Shown: one piece after another, positions 29,209 through 37,024 of the stretch | Position numbering within the stretch: the first letter of the stretch is position 1 | How the letters are laid out: each line of letters starts with the position of its first letter | Source of the DNA: JAGQTE01 sp964648005 | GTDB taxonomy: Bacteria; Actinomycetota; Acidimicrobiia; Acidimicrobiales; Acidimicrobilacustridaceae | Assembly: GCA_964648005.1 (NCBI GenBank) | Contig: CAZYKR010000007.1 | Span: 1 to 37,353 of the forward strand | Reading direction: 5' to 3' | DNA length: 37,353 nt | The notes under the pieces: model-generated | Databases searched by the model: none | Told to the model about the DNA's origin: nothing | What the model saw: the letters and a program-made list of their open reading frames with translations, nothing else | Program-made: the position numbers and the translations under genes

Positions 29209-29924
29209 GCACCGAGCGGCTGCTCACCGCCACCGGGCTGTCGGCGGGCTACGACGGCATCGCCGTCGTCCGGGCGCTCGACCTGCATCTCGACGCCGGC
29301 GAGGTCGTCGCCCTGCTCGGCCCGAACGGCGCCGGCAAGACGACGACGCTGCTCACGATCTCCGGCCTGCTGACACCCCTCGGGGGCACCCTCGAAGTGC
29401 TGGGGAGCCCCCCGTCGACGGCCCGCCCGCACCGGGTGGCTCGCCGTGGCCTGGCGCACGTTCCCGAGGACCGTGCGCTGTTCGCCGGGCTCACGGTGCG
29501 CGAGAACCTCCGCCTCGGCACCAGCCGGGGTACCCAGGACCACCTCGAGCTCGTCCTCGGCTGGTTCCCGGAGCTCGACCGGCTCCTCGACCGCAAGGCC
29601 GGGCTGCTCTCCGGCGGTGAACAGCAGATGCTCGCCGTCGGCCGGGCGCTGGCCAGCGCGCCGAAGCTGCTGCTCGTCGACGAGATGAGCCTCGGTCTGG
29701 CGCCCGTCATCGTCGAACGCCTGCTCCCCGTCGTGCGGCGGGTCGCCGACGAGACCGGTGCTGGCGTCCTGCTGGTCGAGCAGCACGTCGAGTCGGCACT
29801 CGAGGTCGCCGATCGGGCCTATGTGCTCAACCACGGCGACCTCGTCCTCACCGGCACCGCCGCCGAGGTGCAGGCCGACGCGCATGTCCTGCAGTCGTCG
29901 TACCTCGGCACGGCGGCGCTGTAG
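29205..29924 (+). CDS. Branched-chain-amino-acid-type ABC transporter ATPase (LivF-like)
   Basis: The 239-residue ATPase carries LLGPNGAGKTTTLLTISGLL (Walker A), HVPEDRALFAGLTVRENLRLG with the VPEDR/LFAGLTV motif of LivF proteins, LLSGGEQQMLAVGRALASAP (signature) and LLLVDEMSLGLAP (Walker B), where the LDEP form is replaced by VDEM, typical of LivF. VEQHVESALEVADRAYVL holds the switch His. It pairs with the LivG-like ATPase as a heterodimer. The start GTG at 29205 overlaps the TGA of that gene. The gene ends in a TAG that is the first unit of a short tandem repeat. Confidence 0.87.
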   Translation: MSTERLLTATGLSAGYDGIAVVRALDLHLDAGEVVALLGPNGAGKTTTLLTISGLLTPLGGTLEVLGSPPSTARPHRVARRGLAHVPEDRALFAGLTVRENLRLGTSRGTQDHLELVLGWFPELDRLLDRKAGLLSGGEQQMLAVGRALASAPKLLLVDEMSLGLAPVIVERLLPVVRRVADETGAGVLLVEQHVESALEVADRAYVLNHGDLVLTGTAAEVQADAHVLQSSYLGTAAL

Positions 29925-29962
29925 CCCAGTCGCTGTAGCCCAGGCGCTGTAGCCCAGGCGCT
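29917..29962 (+). repeat. 14-bp tandem repeat over the end of the LivF-like gene
   Basis: CGCTGTAGCCCAG(T/G) occurs three times head to tail (29917-29930, 29931-29944, 29945-29958) and a fourth copy starts (CGCT). The stop codon of the ATPase gene lies in the first copy. The unit is not a multiple of 3, so the TAGs fall in different frames. Confidence 0.85.
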
Positions 29963-29992
29963 CTCGCCCTTCCCCCGCGACGTCTCCAGCGG

Positions 29993-29998
29993 TACTGT
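29993..29998 (+). promoter_or_regulatory. Candidate -10 box of the TetR-family gene
   Basis: TACTGT 50 nt before ATG 30048, matching TANNNT. Weak on its own. Confidence 0.25.
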
Positions 29999-30047
29999 CG
30001 ATACACGGTCCCAGGCGGGGGCCGGCGCTGAGCTCCCGGGGGTGAGG

Positions 30048-30713
30048 ATGACCAGCGGCACCGACGGTTGGGTGCGCGCGCCGCGCCAGGCGCGCAGCGC
30101 GGAGACCTTGACCCGCTTCGTCGACGCCACGCGTCGGCTCCTGGCGCAGCGGCCGTTCGAAGAGATCACGGTGGCCGACATCGTGCGTGAGGCAGATCGG
30201 ACGGTGGGCTCGTTCTACGCCCGCTTCGAGGACAAGGAAGCGGTGCTCTTCGTCCTCGTCGACGAACTGCACCAGCGCCTGCGCGAGCTGACCCGGGCCT
30301 TCTGCGATCCCGTGCGTTGGGAGGAGGCATCGCTCGCCGACTTCGTGGCCGAGTCGGTGCGCCTCAACGTGGTCGCGTACCGGCGTGCCGGACCGCTGTT
30401 CCGTGCCGCGCTCACGGCGTGCGCCACCGACGCACGCTTCCGCGACCGGCGGGCCGAGACCATGCAGATCTGCGCCGAGCACCAGAAGGGCTTCATCGTC
30501 AGCCGGGCCGGCGAGCTCCGGGCGCCCGACCCGGCCCGCGCCTCCGACCTGATGTTCGAGACCGTGGTGGCCACCCTCGACCAGGAGCTCCTGTTCGGGC
30601 GGTTCACCACGACCGGACCGCAGTCCGACGTCGACCTCGAGCAAGAGCTGACCGAGCGGTGCCTGATGCTGCTCGGGGTGACGAACACCCCTCGAATCGA
30701 CACCCCCACCTGA
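30048..30713 (+). CDS. TetR-family transcriptional regulator
   Basis: A 221-residue one-component regulator. The N-terminal DNA-binding domain has ETLTRFVDATRRLLAQRPFE, then EITVADIVREADRTVGSFYARFEDKE, the family helix-turn-helix with the FYxRFxDKE motif. The C-terminal ligand domain (about 75-221) is helical and diverged, so the ligand is unknown. ATG 30048 is preferred because GGGGGTGAGG precedes it; GTG 30042 is the other possibility. An 11-7-11 inverted repeat lies downstream, between it and the esterase gene, and could be its operator. Confidence 0.88.
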   Translation: MTSGTDGWVRAPRQARSAETLTRFVDATRRLLAQRPFEEITVADIVREADRTVGSFYARFEDKEAVLFVLVDELHQRLRELTRAFCDPVRWEEASLADFVAESVRLNVVAYRRAGPLFRAALTACATDARFRDRRAETMQICAEHQKGFIVSRAGELRAPDPARASDLMFETVVATLDQELLFGRFTTTGPQSDVDLEQELTERCLMLLGVTNTPRIDTPT

Positions 30714-30758
30714 ACCGAACGGCCGCGCTGCGCACAATGGATGCCGCTCTTCGCGGTG

Positions 30759-30764
30759 GATAAT
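30759..30764 (+). promoter_or_regulatory. Candidate -10 box for the esterase/FG-GAP gene
   Basis: GATAAT matches TATAAT at five of six positions, one of the best -10 boxes in the window, in an AT-richer patch. The expected start near 30771 would put the inverted repeat at the very 5' end of the transcript. No clear -35. Confidence 0.4.
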
Positions 30765-30777
30765 GTGGTCGAACCAT

Positions 30778-30806
30778 CACTAATCGTCGGATTCTGACGA
30801 TTAGTG
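30778..30806 (+). promoter_or_regulatory. Perfect inverted repeat, candidate operator or RNA hairpin
   Basis: CACTAATCGTC (30778-30788) and GACGATTAGTG (30796-30806) are exact reverse complements, spaced by 7 nt. The AT-rich arms stand out from the background. Being downstream of the -10 box and 82 nt before ATG 30888, it could be a repressor site (the TetR-family gene is next door) or a leader hairpin. There is no T-run, so a terminator for the TetR gene is less likely. Confidence 0.7.
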
Positions 30807-30887
30807 CTTGGAGAGTCACTCCAGGTGCCGGCAGCCGCCGAGCGCAGCCGGTGCACCGACCGTTCGCACAGGGGGCCCGGACGTCAC

Positions 30888-33233
30888 ATGCCGTTGCGAC
30901 AGCCAGCGCGCCGACGCGGCGGCGCCATCGTCTGCCTCGCAGCGTTGGTGGCCGCCGTTGCTCCGCTCGTTGTCGCTGATCCGCCGGCCGCCGGAGCGAC
31001 CGAGCACATCGAGGTCTCCTACGACCCCGCGCTCGGTCTCGATCAGGAGCAGGTGCTGACCGTCACGGCCATCGCCGGATCGTTCAGCGTGTCGATCGGC
31101 GCCGACACCACCGGGCCGCTGGCGGCGACGGCCGACGCGGCGACGGTCGAGGCCGCCATCGAGGCGCTGCCCGGCGCCGACGTCGACGGCTCGGGCACGG
31201 CCGAGGTCACCGTCACCGGAGGGAGCGGTGGGGCCTTCGGTGGCTTCCACTACCGCATCCGCTTCGACGAGGCGTCACCGTCGGGCACCTATCCGCGGCT
31301 GACCGCCACCAACCTCTCGTTGAGCGGGTACCTCGCCCCGAGCGTGGTCGTGCAGTGCGTGCGCTGCGGCGACCTGCAGCTCCCGGCCGGAACGCCGCCG
31401 CCCGGTGGATGGCCGGTGGTCGTGTTGGCGCACAGCGGGGGGTTCAGCGCCGGCGCCAAGGACCCGACCGGCGATCCGGTCTCCGGGCCGCGGATGCAAC
31501 GGTGGGCCGCCGAGCTCAACGCTCGCGGCTTCGCCACCTTCGCCGTCAACTACTACCTCGCCGACCCCCACGCCATCGTCCCGCTCTACAACCAGGACTG
31601 CGACCTCGATCTCGCGCCCGGTGCCGGCGGGTGCGACCCGGTCCTCATCGACACCATCGCCGCACAACGGTCCGACCTCCAGCTCGCCGTGCAGTGGCTC
31701 CGCACCGGGACGCGCACGCCGCGGCCGATCGACACGACCCGCCTGGCGATGCTGGGCGAGTCGGCCGGTGCCACGGGTGCGCTCGAGGTGCTCTACGCCG
31801 GCACGGCGGCCGCCACAGCCATGGGCGGCGGTGACTCCGGGTTGTCCGACCCGTCGATCGCCGCGGCCGTGTCCATCGCCGGGTTCGTCGACGACGCCCG
31901 CCAAGGCCCCGGCGAAGGTTCGGCGCTGCTCATCTCCCACACGAACGACATCATGGGCGAGTTGTTCGGGTTCGACATGTTCGACGAGACCCGGGAGGTC
32001 CTGGCGCGCGCCCAAGCGGTCGGCAACGACGGCACCTCGCTCGTCGGCTACTGCACCCAGCTCGATGCCGACGGCAACGGCAGCGTCGAACCCCAGCACC
32101 TGCCCCCGCTCGACAGCACCACGTTCGCCGACATGGTGGAGCGGGCAGCGGCGTTCCTCGATGCCGAGCTGCGTGGCCTACCCCGTCCCCTGCCGGCGAG
32201 CCGGTGGGGTCACTCGCCGGCGACGCCGTTCACGCCGGGAGCACCGCAGGTCCTCGTCGGCGATCACCGCCCGGTGACGGGCGACTTCGACGGTGACGGG
32301 CGTGAGGACACCTACCTCTACGGTCCCGGCACGACCTGCGACACGATGTGGTTCGGCGAACCGGATCGCACGCTGTCCGATCCCGACGAGCTGCTGGGCA
32401 GCACGATCGCGCAGGTACCGGATCATGCCGGCGACGTCGACGTGGTCGTCGGCGACCTGAACGGTGACGGACGCGACGACCTGGTGTTCGGTGACGGAGG
32501 TACGGGAACCACCGACCTCTGGTACGGGACGGCGGCTCGCAACGTCGAGCGTGCCACCACCTCCCTCGTGCCGAGCGGCGCCCGACTGACGGTCGCCGAC
32601 GTCGACGGCGACGGGTTCGACGACCTCGTCGCCGACGCACCCTCGAGCGCCACCGCCACCGTGCTGCACGGCACCGCCACGCCGGGGGTGCTGACGATCG
32701 GCGCCACCGAGACCAAGCCCGTGGCCACCGCACGGCCCTTCGCCGGAGACGTCGACGGCGACGGACGCGACGACCTGCTGTGGTACGACCCGATCGACGG
32801 CGTGCAGCTCACCTTGTGGCACGCCGAGGCCGGGCGCACCTTCGACGTCGTTCCGTTGATCGACCTCATCGGCGGCCTGCAGGTGGCGATGCCCGACGTC
32901 AACGGCGACGGCACGGCGGATCCGACCCTCGCCTCGGGAGCGCTGGGGCTCGCCATCACCTTCGCCGGGATCCCCGGAGGCGGGTTCGTCGCCACGGGCG
33001 CCGGGCTGATCGGCGCCACCGATGCGCTCACCACCGGGGACGTCGACGGTGACGGCACGGACGATCTGCTCTGGTCGGGCCCGGACGGCACCACCGTGTG
33101 GTTCGGCGCACCGATCGGCCAACCCGTGTACGAGCTGCACAGCGTCGACCCTGGGGCCGCCGTGGGTCAGGTCGTGCAGCTCGACGCCGACGGCGACGGC
33201 CGGGTCGATCGCCTGCAGCCCCTGGCCGGCTGA
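30888..33233 (+). CDS. Secreted esterase-like protein with C-terminal FG-GAP/VCBS propeller
   Basis: A 781-residue protein. Residues 1-37 form a signal peptide (RRGGAIVCLAALVAAVAPLV). Residues about 38-150 resemble the repeated beta domain of large bacterial surface proteins (VLTVTAIAGSFSVSIG, ATVEAAIEALPGADVDGSG). The alpha/beta-hydrolase part has HSGGFSAGAK at 182-191 and LAMLGESAGATGALEVLY with the nucleophile S292 in GESAG. From about residue 462 there are seven Ca-binding repeats such as TGDFDGDGREDTYLYGPG, VGDLNGDGRDDLVFGDGG and AGDVDGDGRDDLLWYDP, which form a beta-propeller. I infer a calcium-dependent extracellular esterase bound to a surface or polymer. ATG 30888 is chosen because of the signal peptide; the frame continues upstream without one. 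Confidence 0.82.
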   Translation: MPLRQPARRRGGAIVCLAALVAAVAPLVVADPPAAGATEHIEVSYDPALGLDQEQVLTVTAIAGSFSVSIGADTTGPLAATADAATVEAAIEALPGADVDGSGTAEVTVTGGSGGAFGGFHYRIRFDEASPSGTYPRLTATNLSLSGYLAPSVVVQCVRCGDLQLPAGTPPPGGWPVVVLAHSGGFSAGAKDPTGDPVSGPRMQRWAAELNARGFATFAVNYYLADPHAIVPLYNQDCDLDLAPGAGGCDPVLIDTIAAQRSDLQLAVQWLRTGTRTPRPIDTTRLAMLGESAGATGALEVLYAGTAAATAMGGGDSGLSDPSIAAAVSIAGFVDDARQGPGEGSALLISHTNDIMGELFGFDMFDETREVLARAQAVGNDGTSLVGYCTQLDADGNGSVEPQHLPPLDSTTFADMVERAAAFLDAELRGLPRPLPASRWGHSPATPFTPGAPQVLVGDHRPVTGDFDGDGREDTYLYGPGTTCDTMWFGEPDRTLSDPDELLGSTIAQVPDHAGDVDVVVGDLNGDGRDDLVFGDGGTGTTDLWYGTAARNVERATTSLVPSGARLTVADVDGDGFDDLVADAPSSATATVLHGTATPGVLTIGATETKPVATARPFAGDVDGDGRDDLLWYDPIDGVQLTLWHAEAGRTFDVVPLIDLIGGLQVAMPDVNGDGTADPTLASGALGLAITFAGIPGGGFVATGAGLIGATDALTTGDVDGDGTDDLLWSGPDGTTVWFGAPIGQPVYELHSVDPGAAVGQVVQLDADGDGRVDRLQPLAG

Positions 33234-33261
33234 GGCACCGTCACGCCAGGGCGATTTGCCG

Positions 33262-35127
33262 TCACGTCGGGCAATTGGCCTCGGCGAACTGCAGGAGGCG
33301 CACCCCGGCGGCGAACCCGGCGTTGGCCTCCGTTGGGAACTGCACCAGGAACTGCGCCGCCTCGAGGCCGGAGTCGAGAATCGCCTGCAACGTGGTGATC
33401 ACCGAGGTGATGTCGGCTTGCAGCTCGGCGGGCGCCACCGCCTGGAGCTCCCGGAAGTCGGCGATGGCGGTGACGATGCCGGGCCGGTCGAGGTTGGCCA
33501 GGAAGTCCGTCGAGAGCAGGCCGCTGGCCTTGGCCGAGCTGCACAGCTCGGCGACCTGCCCGCCGGGGCTGGCGACCGCCGGCTCGGGCTTGGGAACGCT
33601 CGCCGACCAGACGACCAGCACCAGCACCATCGCCGAGGCGATGCCACCCAGCACCTGCAGCTCCCGCCGCTGCCGCGTCGACCGCTCGACCCGGGGCCCG
33701 AGGCGCTCCGCCACTCGCTCGACGTCACCGAGCTGGTCCTCGGTCGGCGAGGTCGCGGCGCGACGGCGCAGCAGATACTCGACTCCCACGGCAGCGGCGA
33801 TGACGAGGGCGACATCGGCTGCCGTGCGATACCGGGTGATGCCGAAGGAGCTCGCGGCCGCGGCCGTCACCACCACCGCCATCGCCACCAGGGGCGCGAC
33901 CGGGAGGCGGCGTCGCCACATCGACCACCCCCCGAACCCCGCCAAGGGGACCAGGCAGGCGTAGCCGATCAGCCCCAGCCAGGAGTCCACCAGGCCCCGC
34001 CCTTCGAGCACGGCGTTGAGCTCCACGTTCTGCACCGGCCGGTAGACGTCCCAGAGGCGGCCGATGCGCGCCGCCAACACCACCGGGATGCGGGCGCGAT
34101 GCTCGCTCATGTAGTCGAAGGCCAGCTCGCGATACACGCGGTCGGCCGCCTGCTCAGCGTCGGCTGGTGCGGTCGCCGTGCGCGCCGCGCCGGCCGCAGC
34201 GATCGCTTCGGCGTCGAAGCACCCGAAGTCCAGGTAGCCGAGGTAGTCGCCGTAGTACGTGGAGTCACACGTGCCGTTGAGGGCCACGGTGCCGTTGCCG
34301 GTCTGCAGGAACTGCGCGCCGCCGTACTGCGAGACGAGGAAGATGCTCCACGGCAGCAACACGGCCGCCGTGGCCACCGTGCTCAAGACGCCGAGCTTGA
34401 CCTTGCCCATCGTGGAACGGCGCGGCAGACGCCAGCACAGCGGGACGACCAGGACCACCACCAGGAGCAGCATCTCCACCCGGGCCATGAGCGCCAGTCC
34501 GATGGCGCCGCCCAGCACCACGGCGCTGGACGGCCGCGGTTTGACCCAGAAGTGGTACGCGGCCAGCAGGGTCAACGCCGTGAACAACGCCAGATACGTC
34601 TCGGGCATCATGCGCCAGTCGTTGATCCACAGCATCGGGTACGCGGCCGCGATGGCGGCGGCGATGAGCCCTGCGCGCCGGCCCACCATCCGCCACGCCA
34701 CGAGCCCGATCACGAAGACCGTGGCCGCTCCGGCGACGGCCGAGACGAGACGGACGGCATCGGGGTCGCCGGCGCCGACCAGGTTCATGCCGGCGATGAC
34801 CAAGGTCATGACCGGGGGCTTGCCGGCGAGGATGGTGCTCTCCTGACCCCAGATTTCCGAGAACGGGTTGCCGAACGCGTTGCCCTCAGAGGTCAGGATC
34901 CCCTGCAGGTAGATGGCCAGCGCATCACCTCGGAGGTAGAAGCACTCGTCGCCGTACTGTCCCGCGTCGACGATGTACTGCCGGGCACTGTCGAGGTTCG
35001 CCACGTCCGAGAGCTCGAAGGGGCACATCGGATGCATCACGAACGTGACGAAGATCCGCAGCGCCAGACCGGCGACGGTGATGGCCAGCAACGGCGCGTA
35101 GGGCTTGAGGCGGGTGGTGTCGGTCAT
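33262..35127 (-). CDS. GT-C membrane glycosyltransferase (PMT_2-like) with outer C-terminal domain
   Basis: A 621-residue polytopic protein. After the first span a periplasmic loop carries CPFELSDVANLDSARQYI and later ILAGKPPVMTLVIAGMNLVG, the (G)KPP motif of PMT_2/ArnT-like transferases that use polyprenyl-phosphate sugars. About ten more helices follow, with YPMLWINDWRMMPETYLALF. After the last helix there is an outer domain of about 110 residues (PGGQVAELCSSAKASGLL to LLQFAEANCPT) whose two Cys may be bonded. The product is an envelope glycan or glycoprotein, unspecified. The ATG at 35127 has a weak GGAGAG 11 nt upstream and lies 70 nt after the CLC gene, which runs in the same direction. 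Confidence 0.8.
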   Translation of the reverse strand: MTDTTRLKPYAPLLAITVAGLALRIFVTFVMHPMCPFELSDVANLDSARQYIVDAGQYGDECFYLRGDALAIYLQGILTSEGNAFGNPFSEIWGQESTILAGKPPVMTLVIAGMNLVGAGDPDAVRLVSAVAGAATVFVIGLVAWRMVGRRAGLIAAAIAAAYPMLWINDWRMMPETYLALFTALTLLAAYHFWVKPRPSSAVVLGGAIGLALMARVEMLLLVVVLVVPLCWRLPRRSTMGKVKLGVLSTVATAAVLLPWSIFLVSQYGGAQFLQTGNGTVALNGTCDSTYYGDYLGYLDFGCFDAEAIAAAGAARTATAPADAEQAADRVYRELAFDYMSEHRARIPVVLAARIGRLWDVYRPVQNVELNAVLEGRGLVDSWLGLIGYACLVPLAGFGGWSMWRRRLPVAPLVAMAVVVTAAAASSFGITRYRTAADVALVIAAAVGVEYLLRRRAATSPTEDQLGDVERVAERLGPRVERSTRQRRELQVLGGIASAMVLVLVVWSASVPKPEPAVASPGGQVAELCSSAKASGLLSTDFLANLDRPGIVTAIADFRELQAVAPAELQADITSVITTLQAILDSGLEAAQFLVQFPTEANAGFAAGVRLLQFAEANCPT

Positions 35128-35197
35128 GCGGGTTGCGGCTCTCCGCCGAGCATTGTTCCAGACCTGCCGACCTGTGAGCTGTCCCCGGAGCGGATGA

Positions 35198-36892
35198 TCA
35201 CTCGGGCCGGTCGCGCCGGGCGAGGATCTCGTCGAGGCGGACGATCTCGTCGATGCTGACGACGCCGATGTAGCGCCGGTCGTCGTCGACCACGGCGAGC
35301 ACGTCGGTGTCGGCGCGCTCCATCGCCTCCACCGCCTCGCGAATCGTCCAGTCCGGGCGTGCCGTCGGGAGCTCGACGTCGGCGACCTCGCCCACGGCGT
35401 GGCGGTCCCACTCGTCACGCGGGATGGCGCCGAGCAGGTCGACCCGAGCCATCCCGACGTAACGGGTGCCGTCCTCGACGACCGGCACCACGGTCTGGCG
35501 GCTCAACAGCATGGAGTCCAGGAACTCGTCGAGCGTGCTGTCGGCGGGTACCGTCCACACCTCGGCGTCGATCACCGAGGCGATGGCCATCGAGAACCGA
35601 CGCTCCAGGTGCCCCATGCGTCGCGTGTGCTGGTACAGCGACACCGAGGCGTCGCCCATGACGAGCTGGGAGGCCACGGCGGCGAGCAGGCCGGGCACGA
35701 CGAAGCCCGGTTGCCCGGTGGCCTCGGCCACGAACATCACGCCTGCCAGCGGCGTCCGGTAGCCGGCGCCGAGGAACGCCGCCACGCCCACGACGGCGAA
35801 CAGCGTCGTCGTCGTGTCCAGGCCGAGGCCGACGCCGATCAACCGCCCGACCAACGCGCCGCTCACGGCCAGCGGGATGAACAGACCGCCGACACCGCCT
35901 CCGGCCAACGTGGCGCCGGTGGCGAGCGTGCGCAACACCAACAGCACGGCGAGGAGGCCGACCGTCATGTCGGGATCGCCGAGCCGCTCGATGACCTGGT
36001 AGCCGGTGCCCAGCGCCAGCATGTCGCCGAAGAGCCACCACGAGATGCCGCCGAGCGCCGCGAGCGTGGCCCCGGCGAGGCCCACCCGCACGGCCGGGTG
36101 CTGGTCCTGCCCCAGGACCTTGGCCTGGCGCACCATCCACGAGAAGCCGCGGGCGCCCAACCCGCACAGCAGGCCGAGCAGCAGCGCACCACCGAGCTCG
36201 CGCAGATCGAAAGGCGGCGTGCCCGAGACCGGGAACAGCGGCGCCGTGCCGACCACGGCCACCTGCACCAGGTACCCGACCGCGGCACCGGTCAGCGCCG
36301 GCAGCAGGTGGCCGTGCGCCGTGTCGTCCTGGTACGGGACCTCGAGGGCGAACACGGCACCCGTGGCGGGCGTCTTGAAGATGGCGGCCACGCCGGCCGC
36401 CGCTCCCGCCACCATCAACGTCTTGGCGTCGGCGCGTCGGAAGAACCGGCCGAACCGGCCCTGGAAGGCGCTGCCGATGGCGGCGCCCAGGTAGAGCGAG
36501 GGGCCCTCGAAGCCGAGCGCCCCGCCCGAGCCCAGGGTGGCGATGCCGGCCAGCATGCGGCCGGGTACGGGCATCGGGTCCATCTGCTCGTCCCGACGGT
36601 GAAAGACCCGGATGTAGTCGTCGGCGGTGGCCGGCGAGGCGCCGCGGGCGATCGTGCGGAGCACCACCAGCGCCACGGCCAGCCCGAGCGCCGGGAGGAC
36701 CGCCTGGAGCAGCGGGGGCAGCTCGAGCACCCGCTCGTAGAGCATCCGGTCGGTGACGAGCTCGTAGGCCGTGACGCCGGCGCCGGTGACCGCTCCGGTA
36801 ATCGCCGCCAAGGTGAGCGTCGCCGCCCAGGACCCGGCTCGGCGAACCTCGCCGCCGGCAGCGTCGATCGACCCCGGAAGCGCGCCGGCCAT
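35198..36892 (-). CDS. CLC-family chloride channel/antiporter with two CBS domains
   Basis: The 564-residue protein has the CLC core: LGSGGALGFEGPSLYLGAAI carries the GxEGP motif with the gating glutamate, AAGVAAIFKTPATGAVFALE, and GGGVGGLFIPLAVSGALVG is the GxFxP motif. The first selectivity motif (GSGIP) is changed. Two CBS domains lie at the C-terminus (SRQTVVPVVEDGTRYVGMARV and TDVLAVVDDDRRYIGVVSID), which usually bind nucleotides and gate transport. The gating glutamate suggests it could be a Cl-/H+ exchanger. ATG 36892 was chosen although no ribosome binding site is seen; ATG 36952 is the alternative but would add a Cys-rich, unlikely segment. Confidence 0.85.
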   Translation of the reverse strand: MAGALPGSIDAAGGEVRRAGSWAATLTLAAITGAVTGAGVTAYELVTDRMLYERVLELPPLLQAVLPALGLAVALVVLRTIARGASPATADDYIRVFHRRDEQMDPMPVPGRMLAGIATLGSGGALGFEGPSLYLGAAIGSAFQGRFGRFFRRADAKTLMVAGAAAGVAAIFKTPATGAVFALEVPYQDDTAHGHLLPALTGAAVGYLVQVAVVGTAPLFPVSGTPPFDLRELGGALLLGLLCGLGARGFSWMVRQAKVLGQDQHPAVRVGLAGATLAALGGISWWLFGDMLALGTGYQVIERLGDPDMTVGLLAVLLVLRTLATGATLAGGGVGGLFIPLAVSGALVGRLIGVGLGLDTTTTLFAVVGVAAFLGAGYRTPLAGVMFVAEATGQPGFVVPGLLAAVASQLVMGDASVSLYQHTRRMGHLERRFSMAIASVIDAEVWTVPADSTLDEFLDSMLLSRQTVVPVVEDGTRYVGMARVDLLGAIPRDEWDRHAVGEVADVELPTARPDWTIREAVEAMERADTDVLAVVDDDRRYIGVVSIDEIVRLDEILARRDRPE

Positions 36893-37011
36893 CAGGCCGA
36901 TGGGCGCGGGGGTCGTTCGTCGGGCACGACAAGCATCTTGGCACGCCACCATCCGCCGCCGGTGACCTGGGGGCTGCACCTGTGGGCCGCGGGCCGAGCG
37001 CGTCGGCGTCG

Positions 37012-37017
37012 TAAGGT
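37012..37017 (+). promoter_or_regulatory. Candidate -10 box of a leaderless MFS transcript
   Basis: TAAGGT is followed by the 7 nt CCGTTCC and ATG 37025. There is no ribosome binding site in the gap. Confidence 0.5.
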
Positions 37018-37024
37018 CCGTTCC

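Noticed and set aside
29917..29962. Tandem 14-bp units as a CRISPR or attachment site
   Set aside because: They have no spacers, are too short and lie head to tail; no integrase is nearby.
33022..35259. A 745-codon plus-strand frame antisense to the GT-C gene
   Set aside because: Gln/His/Gly/Arg-rich composition with no recognisable domain, opposite a well-supported membrane protein.
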